60,408 bases of DNA from Prevotella sp. P2-180 (lineage in GTDB: Bacteria; Bacteroidota; Bacteroidia; Bacteroidales; Bacteroidaceae): the NCBI RefSeq assembly GCF_002251435.1, contig NZ_NPJI01000014.1, positions 1-60,408 of the forward strand, read 5' to 3'. How positions within the stretch are numbered: position 1 is the stretch's first letter; every line of letters begins with the position of its first letter. The notes under the pieces were generated by a model. The model was given only the letters and a program-made list of their open reading frames with translations. It ran no database searches and was not told where the DNA came from. Both the position numbers and the translations under genes were made by a program. Below are positions 7,381 to 17,125 of the stretch, one piece after another.

Positions 7381-7670
7381 ACACTCTACATTATTGGGGG
7401 TTAAGTCCCACTGTTTCAATAAGTTGTAGAATGTAGGGTATGCTCTAACCATACATTCACCCTACATTCGCCCTACATTATCGCATTTTCGGCGTTTTTT
7501 CGGCTTGCATTTTCGCATTTTCGGCGCTTCTTCGGCTTGATGTAAGGTGAATGTAGGGTTAATGTAGGGTTAATGTAGGGTTAATGTAGGGTTAATGTAG
7601 GGCTGGGAGTCACCCTACATTCGCCAACATATTGATTATCAGTGAGAAATTGGCAAATAATGTAGAGTGT
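7381..7670 (-). repeat. Iteron-like 11-bp arrays in opposite orientations within a 15-bp inverted repeat
   Basis: Five head-to-tail copies of the 11-mer AATGTAGGGTT start at 7550, 7561, 7572, 7583 and 7594 (the last is partial). In the opposite orientation, C-C-[CA]-T-A-C-A-T-T units start at 7449, 7460 and 7471, also with an 11-bp period, and another lies near 7612. Between them two near-identical 25-30 bp blocks (GCATTTTCGGCG...TTCGGCTTG) stand in direct repeat at about 7482-7539. The whole is bracketed by a perfect 15-bp inverted repeat, ACACTCTACATTATT (7381-7395) and its complement (7656-7670). No gene is credible here. Confidence 0.8.
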
Positions 7671-7739
7671 AAGGTGTTAGCGAAGCTGGCTTATATACGA
7701 GAGAATTAAGACTTGAATAAGCCAACAAATCCAATCGTC

Positions 7740-7975
7740 TTCGTCCACTCTGTCACTCTTATGACAGTCGCCTGCCATAGTTACGACAGTCGCCTGTCGT
7801 AAGCTGACAGTCGGCTGAACATAAGGTTACGTTAAGAGGTTTGAATGGTTGTGGAGTTTGGGAAGTTCAGTTGACAACTGGATACTCGAATATCACGGTC
7901 GTTCCATAACTGTTGAGACGGTCGTTCCATAACTATGGAACACTCGTGTTCAACGAGTATGGAACGACCGTGATA
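7740..7975. repeat. Nested palindromes (GACAGTCGCC and GGTCGTTCCATA words)
   Basis: GACAGTCGCCTG occurs twice with a diverged third copy (7763-7820); one copy sits in the palindrome TTACGACA-6-TGTCGTAA (7781-7802). Next, TATCACGGTCGTTCCATA (7891-7908) is a perfect 18-bp inverted repeat with 7958-7975. Inside it lie a second palindrome, GTTCCATA-AC-TATGGAAC (7924-7941), and a small hairpin, CTCGT-5-ACGAG (7943-7957). The folded form would be a three-armed structure. No coding frame or promoter accounts for it. Confidence 0.8.
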
Positions 7976-8062
7976 CAAGGCGTTTGTAGTTTAACTATGT
8001 CATTGTTCACTCTGAAGGTTGACCACCACAACATAACGAAACAAAGAGATTGTTGTGAAATA

Positions 8063-8104
8063 AAAAACTCCCCCGAACCTCCTTATTAGGAACGGGGGAG
8101 TTGT
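8063..8104 (-). terminator. Terminator of the arabinose operon
   Basis: AACTCCCCCG (8069-8078) pairs with CGGGGGAGTT (8095-8104). On the minus strand the stem runs into TTTTTTAT. It lies just after the rpiB stop and ends the rpiB-containing operon. Confidence 0.85.
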
Positions 8105-8124
8105 ATAAATGGGAAAGCAAGTGG

Positions 8125-8568
8125 TTACTTGCTTACTGGTATCTTCTCTACACGACGCTGATGGCGACCGCCTTCAAAAGTGGTCTTGAAGAACTCGTCC
8201 ATGATTGCTCCAGCTGTCTTATTGTCGATGAAACGGCCTGGCATAACCAGTACGTTAGCATCGTTGTGCTGACGGCAGAGATGAGCTATCTCTGGAATCC
8301 AAGCGAGTCCGGCGCGAACTCCCTGGTGCTTGTTGAGCGTGATACTGATACCCTCGCCACTGCCGCAAACGGCAATGCCAGGATAAACCTCACCGCTCTC
8401 GATAGCTTCGCCCAAGGCATGGCCGAAGTCGGGATAATCGCAGCTAAGGTCGCTGTATGTACCGAAGTCCTTGTAGGCATAGCCATGCTCTTCAAGGTAC
8501 TGGAGCACATATTTCTTTAAAGCAAAACCTGCGTGGTCGCAAGCTACTCCTACTGTCTTTACTTCCAT
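8125..8568 (-). CDS. rpiB: Ribose 5-phosphate isomerase B
   Basis: It interconverts ribose 5-phosphate and ribulose 5-phosphate in the cytoplasmic pentose phosphate pathway. The 147-residue length is standard for the RpiB/LacAB family. Visible family features: ACDHAGF at 9-15, the catalytic cysteine in VCGSGEGI (Cys68), and the RQHNDANVL motif near residues 99-107. The start at 8568 lies one base after the tkt stop, indicating coupling. Together with tkt it feeds pentose carbon from arabinose into central metabolism, as in the arabinose cluster known from Bacteroides. It is the last gene before the terminator. Confidence 0.95.
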   Translation of the reverse strand: MEVKTVGVACDHAGFALKKYVLQYLEEHGYAYKDFGTYSDLSCDYPDFGHALGEAIESGEVYPGIAVCGSGEGISITLNKHQGVRAGLAWIPEIAHLCRQHNDANVLVMPGRFIDNKTAGAIMDEFFKTTFEGGRHQRRVEKIPVSK

Positions 8569-8569
8569 A

Positions 8570-10594
8570 TTACAACATTGCCTTTACTTGGTTGTAAACG
8601 TTCTCTGCGGTATAGCCGAGTTTCTCGTCAAGCACCTTGTAGGGAGCGGAGAAGCCGAAGCTCTCAAGTCCCCAAATCTTTGACTCAGGAGCGGCACCAA
8701 TGAGGAAGCCCTGAAGGTTAACGGGCAGACCGGCGGTCATACCGAACACCTTGGCTCCTGCTGGAACAACGCTCTGCTGGTATTCGGCACTCTGTGTGCG
8801 GAACAGACCCTCAGAAGGAACGCTCACGATGCGAACCTTAACGCCGTCCTTGCGGAGCAACTCGGCACCACTGACGAGTGTAGATACCTCAGAACCGGTA
8901 GCCACGAGCACTACGTCAGGATTCTCGTCAGAACCAGCTACTACATAGCCACCCTTGCGAGCCTGCTCGTAGTCGTTGCCCTCAGGCAGGTTGTTGATGT
9001 TCTGACGGCTGAAGATGAGCGCTGTTGGAGTGTCGGTGTTCTCCATTGCCATAGCCCAAGCCACTGTTGTCTCCTTGGCGTCGGCTGGACGGAGCACGAG
9101 GCAAGAGTTCTTGCCGGCGTGGTTCTTCAGTTTCTCCATCAAGCGGATCTGTGCCTCCTGCTCAACAGGCTCGTGGGTAGGTCCGTCTTCACCTACGCGG
9201 AATGCGTCGTGGGTCCAGATGAACTTAACAGGCAACTGCATCAGGGCTGCCATACGGACAGCTGGCTTCATATAGTCAGAGAATACGAAGAAGGTACCGC
9301 AAGCAGGGATGACACCACCGTGGAGAGCCATACCTATGCAGCAGCAAGCCATGGTGAGCTCGGCCACACCAGCCTGGAAGAACGCACCACTAAAGTCGCC
9401 CTTAACGAGAGCCTTGGTCTGCTTCAGGAATCCGTCGGTCTTGTCGGAGTTAGAAAGGTCTGCAGATGCGCAGATCATGTTTGGTACCTGCTGTGCCAAT
9501 ACGCTCAGACAAGCAGCTGATGCGCTACGTGTGGCGTCGTTGTCCTTCTGTACGCACTTGCTCCAGTCAATCTTCGGAGCCTTGCCGCTGAACCACTCAG
9601 CCTGCTGGGCTGCCTTCTCAGGATTAGCGTCAGCCCAAGCCTTCTCCTCTGCATAACGCTCGGCGCAGATGCCCTTGAGTTCCTCAGCACGCTTTGCGTA
9701 GAGTTCCTGTACTTCGGGGAAGATCTGGAATGGGTTCTCAGGATCACCACCGAGGTTCTTGACGGTGTTGACGTATGCGTCGCCGCCGAGAGGAGCACCG
9801 TGGGTCTTGCAGTTTGCCTCGTAAGAAGAGCCGTCGGCCTTCAGGGCACCCTTACCCATGATACACTTACCGATGATGAGGGCAGGCTTGCCTTCCACCT
9901 GCTTTGCCTTGTCGAGAGCCTCGCGAATCTGGTCAACATCGTTACCGTTGATCTCGAATACCTCCCAACCAAGTGCACGATACTTGGCGGCTGTGTCCTC
10001 ATTCATAACCTCCTTGGTCTCTGTAGAGAGCTGGATGTCGTTGCAGTCGTAGAACATGATGAGGTTGTCGAGACCAAGAACAGAAGCTATGCGGGCTGCA
10101 CCCTGTGAGATTTCCTCCTGAATACCTCCGTCTGAGATATATGCATAGATGGTCTCCTTGCTGAAAGTCGGGTTGCCTGTATGTGCAGCAAGGAACTTTG
10201 CTGCGATGGCTGCACCAACAGCAAACACATGACCCTGTCCGAGAGGACCAGAGGTGTTCTCGATGCCACGTGCGATCTCAAACTCTGGGTGACCAGTGGT
10301 GGGTGAGCCCCACTGACGAAGCTGTGCCAGTTCATCGAGTGTGAACTTACCTATAAGTGTGAGCTGAGAATAAAGCATCGGAGCCATGTGGCCTGGGTCG
10401 AGGAAGAAACGGTCGCGACCTACCCACTCAGGGTTCTGTGGGTCATACTTCAAGTACTCGCTATAGAGCACGTTGATGAAGTCTGCACCACCCATGGCAC
10501 CACCGGGGTGACCACTCTTAGCCTTTTCTACAGCTGAGGCAGCGAGAATACGGATATTGTCCGCTGCCTTGTTCATAAGATTCTTGTCATTCAT
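8570..10594 (-). CDS. tkt: Transketolase
   Basis: A thiamine-diphosphate enzyme that moves two-carbon units between sugar phosphates; here it consumes xylulose 5-phosphate made by the arabinose pathway. At 674 residues it is full length. Landmarks: KAKSGHPGGAMGGAD near 25-40, GPLGQGHVFAVG, the diphosphate/metal segment YISDGGIQEEISQGAARI with CNDIQLS, and the pyrimidine-domain motif THDAFRVGEDGPTHEPVEQ. The metal segment reads DGGIQEE rather than the commoner GDGCLMEG type, as in some Bacteroidetes copies. It sits between the GH51 gene and rpiB in the same direction. Confidence 0.95.
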   Translation of the reverse strand: MNDKNLMNKAADNIRILAASAVEKAKSGHPGGAMGGADFINVLYSEYLKYDPQNPEWVGRDRFFLDPGHMAPMLYSQLTLIGKFTLDELAQLRQWGSPTTGHPEFEIARGIENTSGPLGQGHVFAVGAAIAAKFLAAHTGNPTFSKETIYAYISDGGIQEEISQGAARIASVLGLDNLIMFYDCNDIQLSTETKEVMNEDTAAKYRALGWEVFEINGNDVDQIREALDKAKQVEGKPALIIGKCIMGKGALKADGSSYEANCKTHGAPLGGDAYVNTVKNLGGDPENPFQIFPEVQELYAKRAEELKGICAERYAEEKAWADANPEKAAQQAEWFSGKAPKIDWSKCVQKDNDATRSASAACLSVLAQQVPNMICASADLSNSDKTDGFLKQTKALVKGDFSGAFFQAGVAELTMACCCIGMALHGGVIPACGTFFVFSDYMKPAVRMAALMQLPVKFIWTHDAFRVGEDGPTHEPVEQEAQIRLMEKLKNHAGKNSCLVLRPADAKETTVAWAMAMENTDTPTALIFSRQNINNLPEGNDYEQARKGGYVVAGSDENPDVVLVATGSEVSTLVSGAELLRKDGVKVRIVSVPSEGLFRTQSAEYQQSVVPAGAKVFGMTAGLPVNLQGFLIGAAPESKIWGLESFGFSAPYKVLDEKLGYTAENVYNQVKAML

Positions 10595-10647
10595 ACTATT
10601 CTTTGATTTAAGTTTGTATAAATAATTATTTGGTTCAACAATATTTA

Positions 10648-12213
10648 CTATTTAACGTCAAGAACCACGATGGAACGTGCAGGTACCTTAACAGTGAGCA
10701 CACCTTTCTTGAGCTTTGCGTCCTTGAAGTTAACGGGACGAATGCGGTCGGGGTTCTCAAAGTCATTATAGTCAGCCACGTTGTCGCAGGTGAGGATGCG
10801 TCCGCTTACAGCCTTTGCCTGTGCACCTTCAAGAGTTATCTCCACTTCCTGTGGTTCAGTGAGGCTTACGTTAGAAAGCGAGAGGATGATGCTGCCGTCG
10901 GCCTTCTTTGCTGCCGAAGAGTAGAGCATGCTTATCTCGCGGCCATCCTTGGCATGACTGTCACCGCGCGCCATCTTTGTTGTGCACTGAACATCGAGAG
11001 GGAGATAAGTAGCCTCCTGGAAGCCCTTGTACATCTCAAACACGTGGTAGGTTGGAGTCAGCACCATGTGTCCTGTACCCTTCTGGTCGGTGAGAATCAT
11101 CGACTGCAACACGTTAACCACCTGTGCGATGTTTGCCATACGCACGCGGTCGCAGTGACGGTGGAACACGTTGAGAGAGAGAGCAGCCACGAAAGCGTCG
11201 CGCATGGCGTTCTGCTGGTAGAGGTGACCTGGAATGGTACCCGGTTCCTCATCCCACCATGTACCCCACTCATCCACGAGCAGACCAATCTGCTTTTTCG
11301 GGTCTTTGCGGTCCATGATTTCTGCATGTTTGTTCACCACATCCTCAATCTCTAGACACTTGCCGATGGTCCAGTAGTAGTCGTCATCGGTGAACTTTGT
11401 GGCAGCACCCTTGCTTCCGCTCCATCCTGTCACAGTATAATAATGTAGAGACAAACCGTTCATACGATGACCTACACGGTCCATAAGCACGTTGGTCCAG
11501 TTCCAGTCATAGTCACTGGCTCCACTGGCAATCTTGTAGAGATTATTGCCATCGTAGTTTCTGCAATATACAGAATAACGGCGATAGAGGTCTGAATAGT
11601 ATTCAGGACGCATATTACCACCACAACCCCAGCTTTCGTTACCAACTCCGAGGAATTTCACTTTCCATGCCTTGTCACGACCATTCTGTCGGCGGAGCTT
11701 AGCCATTGGAGTGTCGCCATCGCTTGTCATGTACTCGACCCACTTGGCAAGTTCCTCAACGGTGCCGCTACCTACGTTGCCACTGATATAAGGCTCGCAG
11801 CCAAGCATCTCGCAGAGGTTGAGGAACTCATGGGTACCAAAGGAGTTGTCTTCTATAGTGCCACCCCAGTTGTTGTTCTGCATCTTGGGGCGCTTGTCCT
11901 TTGGTCCGATGCCGTCCATCCAGTGATACTCGTCGGCAAAGCAGCCTCCAGGCCAACGAAGAACAGGAATCTGAAGTGCCTTCAGAGCTTCGAATACATC
12001 CTTACGATAACCATTGATATTGGGTATCTGAGAGTTTTCTCCAACCCACAGTCCGCCGTAGATGCAGGATCCGAGGTGCTCAGCAAACTGTCCATAAATC
12101 TCCTTATGGATTTTCTGGGAGCCTTGGTTTACGTGTACTGTAACCTTGGCGTTGTCAGCCATTGCCGTCATTGAGAATGCGGCAATGGTGATAGCTGTGA
12201 ATATTCTTTTCAT
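10648..12213 (-). CDS. Secreted alpha-L-arabinofuranosidase, GH51
   Basis: It releases arabinose from arabinan or arabinoxylan side chains. A signal peptide (MKRIFTAITIAAFSMTAMA) sends it out of the cytoplasm. The catalytic barrel carries the GH51 acid/base glutamate in GVGNESWGCGG (Glu193) and the nucleophile in LVDEWGTWW (Glu315). The C-terminal ~150 residues form the beta-sandwich usual for the family (IILSLSNVSLTEPQEVEITL ... ARSIVVLDV). The length of 521 residues is typical. Its place inside the araDBA/tkt operon shows that arabinose release and catabolism are made together. Confidence 0.95.
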   Translation of the reverse strand: MKRIFTAITIAAFSMTAMADNAKVTVHVNQGSQKIHKEIYGQFAEHLGSCIYGGLWVGENSQIPNINGYRKDVFEALKALQIPVLRWPGGCFADEYHWMDGIGPKDKRPKMQNNNWGGTIEDNSFGTHEFLNLCEMLGCEPYISGNVGSGTVEELAKWVEYMTSDGDTPMAKLRRQNGRDKAWKVKFLGVGNESWGCGGNMRPEYYSDLYRRYSVYCRNYDGNNLYKIASGASDYDWNWTNVLMDRVGHRMNGLSLHYYTVTGWSGSKGAATKFTDDDYYWTIGKCLEIEDVVNKHAEIMDRKDPKKQIGLLVDEWGTWWDEEPGTIPGHLYQQNAMRDAFVAALSLNVFHRHCDRVRMANIAQVVNVLQSMILTDQKGTGHMVLTPTYHVFEMYKGFQEATYLPLDVQCTTKMARGDSHAKDGREISMLYSSAAKKADGSIILSLSNVSLTEPQEVEITLEGAQAKAVSGRILTCDNVADYNDFENPDRIRPVNFKDAKLKKGVLTVKVPARSIVVLDVK

Positions 12214-12265
12214 ACGTTCAAATGAACTTTAATTCTTTAATTTTTAATCCCAACAACAAACCCTC

Positions 12266-13858
12266 TTAAGCCTTGTTGTTGACCGCAGCCTGCTCGATGG
12301 CAAGACCACGCTTGTAGTTTTCAATCCACTTGTTGAAACCTTCAACATCTTCTGCGGTAGGCGCTATCTCCTCTCCGGTGTTGCCGGCGAAGACGCAGTC
12401 CTCGAGCCATCCTGCAAGTGTCTTTGCCTCCGGGTTATTCACAAGGAACGAGGCAAGCAGTGCAATACCCCATGCACCACCCTCGCCTGCTGTCTCCATT
12501 ACTGAGATTGGAGAGTTGATGGCTGCCGCAAGCACACGCTGACCAACACCCTTTGTCTTGAAAAGACCTCCATGGCCTGTGATGCGGTCTACCTTTACAT
12601 GCTCATCGTTGAAAAGGATGTCGTTACCTATCTTAAGCACTCCTACTGAAGCGTAGAGGTTGGCACGCATGAAGTTTGCAAGGTTGAACTTGTCGTTGGC
12701 TGAGCGCACGAACATTGGGCGTCCCTCTGCCAGGCCGGTTACAGGTTCGCCTGAGATGTAGTTGTAGGCAATAAGTCCGCCACAGTCAGCGTCGCCAGTC
12801 AGGGCATTGTTATAGAGTTTACCAAACACTTCGTTCATATCTACAGGAATTCCAAGCAGTTGCTGATATTCCTTAAAGAGATTTACCCAGGCGTTCAGGT
12901 CGCTGGTACAGTTGTTGCAGTGAACCATTGCCACGAGCGATCCGTCAGGAGTAGTCACCATATCAATCATCTCGTAAGGCTTTGTGAGGTCTTTCTCCAA
13001 TACTATCATCGAGAACGAAGATGTACCGGCCGACACATTGCCTGTGCGCTGCTTAACGGCATTGGTGGCCACCATTCCAGTTCCAGCGTCGCCTTCAGGA
13101 GGACATACGGGTATACCAGGTTTCAGATGTCCGGAGATGTCAAGTTTCTTTGCACCCTCGGCAGTGAGGAAGCCAGCGCTTTCTCCTGCCAGTTTTACCT
13201 GTGGCAGTATGTCGAGCAGCTTCCATGAGAATCCTTTTGGTTCTACGAGTTTGTCAAACTTGGCAACCATCTCTGCAGAGTAGTCGCGGGTCTGCGGGTC
13301 GATGGGCAGCATACCTGAAGCGTCGCCTATGCCAAGTACCTTCTCACCTGTAACCTGCCAATGGATATATCCTGCGAGTGTGGTGATGAAATCGATGTCG
13401 GTCACATGCTCCTCGTTGTCGAGTATGCACTGGTAGAGATGTGAGATGCTCCAGCGCAAAGGTATGTTATAAACAAACAGTTCAGACAGTTCTGCTGCAG
13501 CCTTTGCGGTATTGGTGTTACGCCAGGTGCGGAAAGGCACGAGAATGTTCTGTTGCTTGTTGAAAGCCATGTAGCCGTGCATCATGGCAGAGAAGCCGAT
13601 GGCGGCAAGGATTTCTATTTCGCAGTCGTACTTTGCCATTACATCCTTACGGAGGTCAGCATAACAGTCCTGAAGTCCATACCATATAGCTTCCACACTG
13701 TATGTCCACAGTCCGTCAACGAGTTGGTTTTCCCACTCGTGACTTCCCTGTGCTATCGGGTTGTTCTCCTGATCTACGAGAACAGCCTTGATGCGGGTTG
13801 AGCCAAACTCGATACCGAGAATGGCTTTACCCTGCTGAATAGTTTCTTTTGCGGTCAT
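12266..13858 (-). CDS. araB: L-ribulokinase, FGGY family (Bacteroidetes type)
   Basis: An FGGY sugar kinase of 530 residues; from context it phosphorylates L-ribulose to L-ribulose 5-phosphate. The N-terminal ATP domain shows [16 protein letters not shown] (about 14-29); [12 protein letters not shown] and FRTWRNTNT follow. The C-terminal domain has [20 protein letters not shown] and [12 protein letters not shown]. It is not the close E. coli AraB type: Bacteroides uses a different FGGY branch in the same cluster, so the symbol is by function. It lies between araA and the GH51 gene. Confidence 0.88.
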   Translation of the reverse strand: MTAKETIQQGKAILGIEFGSTRIKAVLVDQENNPIAQGSHEWENQLVDGLWTYSVEAIWYGLQDCYADLRKDVMAKYDCEIEILAAIGFSAMMHGYMAFNKQQNILVPFRTWRNTNTAKAAAELSELFVYNIPLRWSISHLYQCILDNEEHVTDIDFITTLAGYIHWQVTGEKVLGIGDASGMLPIDPQTRDYSAEMVAKFDKLVEPKGFSWKLLDILPQVKLAGESAGFLTAEGAKKLDISGHLKPGIPVCPPEGDAGTGMVATNAVKQRTGNVSAGTSSFSMIVLEKDLTKPYEMIDMVTTPDGSLVAMVHCNNCTSDLNAWVNLFKEYQQLLGIPVDMNEVFGKLYNNALTGDADCGGLIAYNYISGEPVTGLAEGRPMFVRSANDKFNLANFMRANLYASVGVLKIGNDILFNDEHVKVDRITGHGGLFKTKGVGQRVLAAAINSPISVMETAGEGGAWGIALLASFLVNNPEAKTLAGWLEDCVFAGNTGEEIAPTAEDVEGFNKWIENYKRGLAIEQAAVNNKA

Positions 13859-13933
13859 ATCTTCTATATTTTGTTTGGGAGTTATAATGGGGAGTTATTT
13901 AACTCCTCACCATAACTTCCCCCTAAAAAAATA

Positions 13934-15475
13934 TTACTTAAACGCCTTGTTCAACATGTAGTAAACCTCGTTGTTGCGGAGCTGGGTCTTGAATCCGCTG
14001 GTAGTGGTGTCCTTGTCGATGTTGATGCACTCGATGTCGAGCATCTCGGCAAAGTCTTCCCAGTATTCGGCAGTGATGTCGTAAGAGAAGGCGCTGTGGT
14101 GAGTACCACCGGCGAGAATCCATGCGCTGGCACCAATCTCGAACGATGGCTGCGGAACCCAAAGGGCAGAAGCAACAGGGAGCTTAGGCATTGGCTTTGG
14201 CTCGATGCACTCTACTTCAGAGGTGATGAGACGGAAACGGTTACCAAGGTCTACAACAGTAGCCTTGATACCACGACCAGTCTTCGAAGTGAACACGAGG
14301 CGTGCAGTCTGCTCCTTACGGATACCGATGCCAAGGAAGTGTACCTCAAGGGTGGGCTTGTTGACAGCGATGAGCGGACAAACCTCGAGCATGTGGCTCT
14401 GGAGGCTGGATGTGCAGTCAGGAGCGAAGTTGAGGGTGTAGTCCTCGAGGAACGAACAGCCCTTCTCCATACCTTGGTTCATAACCCACAGAGAACGGTA
14501 GAGACATGCTGTCTTCCAGTCACCCTCGGCACCAAAACCAATACCCTCGGCCATGAGGCGCTGAGAGGCGAGACCTGGTATCTGGTCGAAACCGATGAAG
14601 TTCGGGTCGTGGATGTCTGCCTCACCAAGGTCATCGAAGTTGGTAGTGAAGGCTGTGGCGCCCTCTTCCTTCAATACGCGACGTAGGGCAATCTCTGCCT
14701 TGGCGGCATGGAGCACCTTCTCCCAATATACCTCTTCGCCCGACTCGTCAATCTTTATGGTGTATTCCTTCTTATACTCCTCAACGAGAGCCTGTGCCTC
14801 CTCGTCGGAAACCTGCTTCCAGTACTCCATGAGGTTTGACACTGGATAGTAGTCAACATGGTAGCCTAGACGCTGCTCAAACTCTACACGGTCACCGTCG
14901 GTAACAGCCACGTTGTTCATGTTCATACCGAACATCAGACAGCGGCAGTTGTGGGCGTCAGCCACTGCGGCAGCCACACGCGACCATACGGCAATTCTCT
15001 CCTGAGCCTCAGGGCTCTTCCAGTGGCCAACAACAACCTTACGTGGAACACGCATGCGGGTGCAGATATGACCAAACTCGATGTCGCCGTGAGCCGACTG
15101 GTTGAGGTTCATGAAGTCCATATCGATAGTGTCCCATGGGAGGTCGGCGTTATACTGTGTATGGAAGTGGAGCAGAGGCTTCTTCAGAGCCTGCAGACCC
15201 TTTATCCACATCTTTGCTGGCGAGAAGGTGTGCATCCATGTGATGATACCCACACATTTCTCGTCGTTGTTAGAAGCCTTCATGATGGCCTCTACCTCAG
15301 CCGAAGAGTTGGCTGTACCTTTATATACTACCTTGATAGGCAGGCGACCAGACTCGTTGAGTCCTGCCACCATTTCCTTTGAATGACTGTCAACTGCTAC
15401 AACGGCGTCGCCTCCATAGAGGAGCTGTGCGCCAGTTACGAACCAAACTTCGTAATTCTCAAATGCTTTTACCAT
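13934..15475 (-). CDS. araA: L-arabinose isomerase
   Basis: It converts L-arabinose to L-ribulose using Mn2+ in the cytoplasm. The 513 residues match the family length. Metal and catalytic motifs are present: the glutamate in GFGAEGDWKTACL, the second in FLEDYTLNF, the histidine in SHMLEVCPLIA, and the C-terminal histidine in GGTHHSAFSYD. The N-terminus VWFVTGAQLLYGGDAV is typical. It lies between araD and the ribulokinase gene. Confidence 0.97.
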   Translation of the reverse strand: MVKAFENYEVWFVTGAQLLYGGDAVVAVDSHSKEMVAGLNESGRLPIKVVYKGTANSSAEVEAIMKASNNDEKCVGIITWMHTFSPAKMWIKGLQALKKPLLHFHTQYNADLPWDTIDMDFMNLNQSAHGDIEFGHICTRMRVPRKVVVGHWKSPEAQERIAVWSRVAAAVADAHNCRCLMFGMNMNNVAVTDGDRVEFEQRLGYHVDYYPVSNLMEYWKQVSDEEAQALVEEYKKEYTIKIDESGEEVYWEKVLHAAKAEIALRRVLKEEGATAFTTNFDDLGEADIHDPNFIGFDQIPGLASQRLMAEGIGFGAEGDWKTACLYRSLWVMNQGMEKGCSFLEDYTLNFAPDCTSSLQSHMLEVCPLIAVNKPTLEVHFLGIGIRKEQTARLVFTSKTGRGIKATVVDLGNRFRLITSEVECIEPKPMPKLPVASALWVPQPSFEIGASAWILAGGTHHSAFSYDITAEYWEDFAEMLDIECINIDKDTTTSGFKTQLRNNEVYYMLNKAFK

Positions 15476-15518
15476 AGTAATTATGTTTTTTAATTAGTAA
15501 TTATGATTGTTTGAAATA

Positions 15519-16223
15519 TTATTGCTTTTTCTTCTGTCCGTAGTAAGCATTAGGACCGTGCTTTCTGCTGAAGTGCTTCTCAACGAGCAGTGGGTTCATG
15601 GTAGTGCCTGGGTTTACGGCAAACGACACGAACGCCATCTTTGCCACTTGCTCCATCACAACGGCATTGTATACGGCATTGTCGGCATCCTTGCCCCAAG
15701 AGAACGGACCATGGTTTTTCACAAGCACACCCGGAGTGTGTACAGGATTGATGTTGCCTGCCTTGATGCGTTTCACGATTACATTACCAGTCTCGAGTTC
15801 ATAGTCACCTTTCACCTCTTCCTCAGTCATCGAGTCGGTGCAGGGTATGTCGTCGTGGAAATAGTCGGCATGTGTTGTTCCGATGTTTGGAATGTCCTTG
15901 CCGGCCTGTGCCCATGCGGTGGCGTAAGTGGAGTGAGTGTGTACCACACCGCCTATTTCAGGGAATGTGCGGTAGAGCACAAGATGGGTAGGTGTGTCGG
16001 ATGAGGGATTGAGGTCTCCTTCCACCACCTTGCCGGTCTCGAGGTCAACGACCACCATGTCTGATGCCTTCATATTGTCATAGCTCACGCCTGAAGGCTT
16101 TATTACTACGAGGCCTTTTTCGCGGTCGATACCGGAGACGTTGCCCCATGTGAATATCACGAGATTGTGTTTCACCAAATCAAGGTTGGCCTTGAACACT
16201 TTTTCTTTCAGTTCTTCTAACAT
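15519..16223 (-). CDS. araD: L-ribulose-5-phosphate 4-epimerase
   Basis: A class II aldolase-fold enzyme turning L-ribulose 5-phosphate into D-xylulose 5-phosphate, the last step of the arabinose pathway before tkt. It has 234 residues. Zinc ligands are visible in [16 protein letters not shown] (two histidines near 94-97) and in the later [12 protein letters not shown]; the N-terminal [10 protein letters not shown] and KPSGVSYD are family motifs. It starts 28 bp after araR, so both belong to one transcript. Confidence 0.96.
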   Translation of the reverse strand: MLEELKEKVFKANLDLVKHNLVIFTWGNVSGIDREKGLVVIKPSGVSYDNMKASDMVVVDLETGKVVEGDLNPSSDTPTHLVLYRTFPEIGGVVHTHSTYATAWAQAGKDIPNIGTTHADYFHDDIPCTDSMTEEEVKGDYELETGNVIVKRIKAGNINPVHTPGVLVKNHGPFSWGKDADNAVYNAVVMEQVAKMAFVSFAVNPGTTMNPLLVEKHFSRKHGPNAYYGQKKKQ

Positions 16224-16251
16224 AATTGTTTGTATTTGATTGTTATTGTTG

Positions 16252-16929
16252 TCAAAGTTTAAAGTAAGGGCCGTCCTTATAAACCCTTTTGTTGAAGCGG
16301 TAGAGCGAAGCGCCGCGCTTAGAGTTTTCCTTGTCTATGAGTTCGGTCTTCTCTATGAAGTCCATTTCTTTTATTCTCTTACGGAAATTTCTCTTGTCGA
16401 CTTCCTCTCCCATCACAGCCTCGTAGAGTTTCTGTAGCTGTGTGAGTGTGAAGAGGTTTGGTAGGAGGTTGAAACCTATGGGCTCGCTGGAAATCTTTTG
16501 TCTCATCATCTTTCTCGCACGTCTCACCATTTCGTTATGGTCGGAGTAGAGTGTGGGCATATCCTGTATGTTTACCCATTCCAGGTTGTGCTGCTCTCTC
16601 AGTGCCTTGTCATAGTCCTTTACGTTGATGAGTGCGTAATAGGCTATGGAGATGACCCTTTCGCCCGGGTCGCGGTCGACTCTTCCGAAAGCGCCGACCT
16701 GGCGTATGTAAAGGTTACGAAGTCCAGTCAGTTCAAGTATAACACGGTTGGCTGCCTCGTCGATGCTTTCGTCTGTATTGACAAAGCCACCATACAAAGA
16801 CCATTCGCCGCGCCCCGGGTCCATCTTTCGTTTGCCCACGAGTATTCGCAACTGGCCTTCGTCGAAACCGAAGATGATACAGTCTACAGCGACCAGAACT
16901 TTCGGATATTGTTGATAGAATTGTGTCAT
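16252..16929 (-). CDS. araR: NUDIX-type arabinose regulator AraR
   Basis: 225 residues: an N-terminal NUDIX-like domain (about 1-140) and a C-terminal winged helix-turn-helix (about 150-225, with [19 protein letters not shown] and [16 protein letters not shown]). The NUDIX box, [20 protein letters not shown], lacks the normal REUxEE glutamates, so it should sense rather than hydrolyse. This is the NrtR-like class; in Bacteroides thetaiotaomicron such a protein, AraR, represses arabinose genes and responds to arabinose. First gene of the araR-D-A-B-GH51-tkt-rpiB operon. Two near-identical palindromes lie 60-130 bp upstream. Confidence 0.88.
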   Translation of the reverse strand: MTQFYQQYPKVLVAVDCIIFGFDEGQLRILVGKRKMDPGRGEWSLYGGFVNTDESIDEAANRVILELTGLRNLYIRQVGAFGRVDRDPGERVISIAYYALINVKDYDKALREQHNLEWVNIQDMPTLYSDHNEMVRRARKMMRQKISSEPIGFNLLPNLFTLTQLQKLYEAVMGEEVDKRNFRKRIKEMDFIEKTELIDKENSKRGASLYRFNKRVYKDGPYFKL

Positions 16930-16981
16930 CTATCTATTTGGTTTAATTTTGTATTTGTTGAAACTATTTTCGGCTAAGTTC

Positions 16982-17075
16982 AAGGAGTTAAAGACAACTG
17001 TCTTTGCACTTCTCTAAGTACGAAGTAGTTATCAAGGCTTAAGACAATTGCCTTTAACTTCCTTAAACCCTTTAA
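16982..17075. promoter_or_regulatory. Paired palindromes, candidate AraR operators
   Basis: Site 1, AAAGACA-AC-TGTCTTT (16990-17005), is a perfect inverted repeat. Site 2, TAAGACAATTGCCTTTA (17040-17056), has the same layout; together they give AAGACAAyTGyCTTT. Their centres are 50 bp apart, about five DNA turns. Flanking AAGGAGTTAAAG (16982) and CTTTAACTTCCTT (17051-17063) extend this into a larger inverted repeat. The location between the symporter gene and araR suits control of the araR operon. Assignment to AraR is inference. Confidence 0.5.
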
Positions 17076-17125
17076 TATCTTTTACTTCCGATTATTCGCT
17101 AAAGTTGAGTGACAATCGAAAAATA

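Noticed and set aside
7237..7452. 71-residue minus frame through the repeat region
   Set aside because: It is translated from the iteron-like repeats and the promoter of 7228; no start signal, and the residues follow the repeat words.
7381..7670. CRISPR array
   Set aside because: Units are 11 bp head to tail with no spacers and no cas genes nearby.
14096..14686. 196-residue plus frame inside araA
   Set aside because: Antisense shadow of araA.
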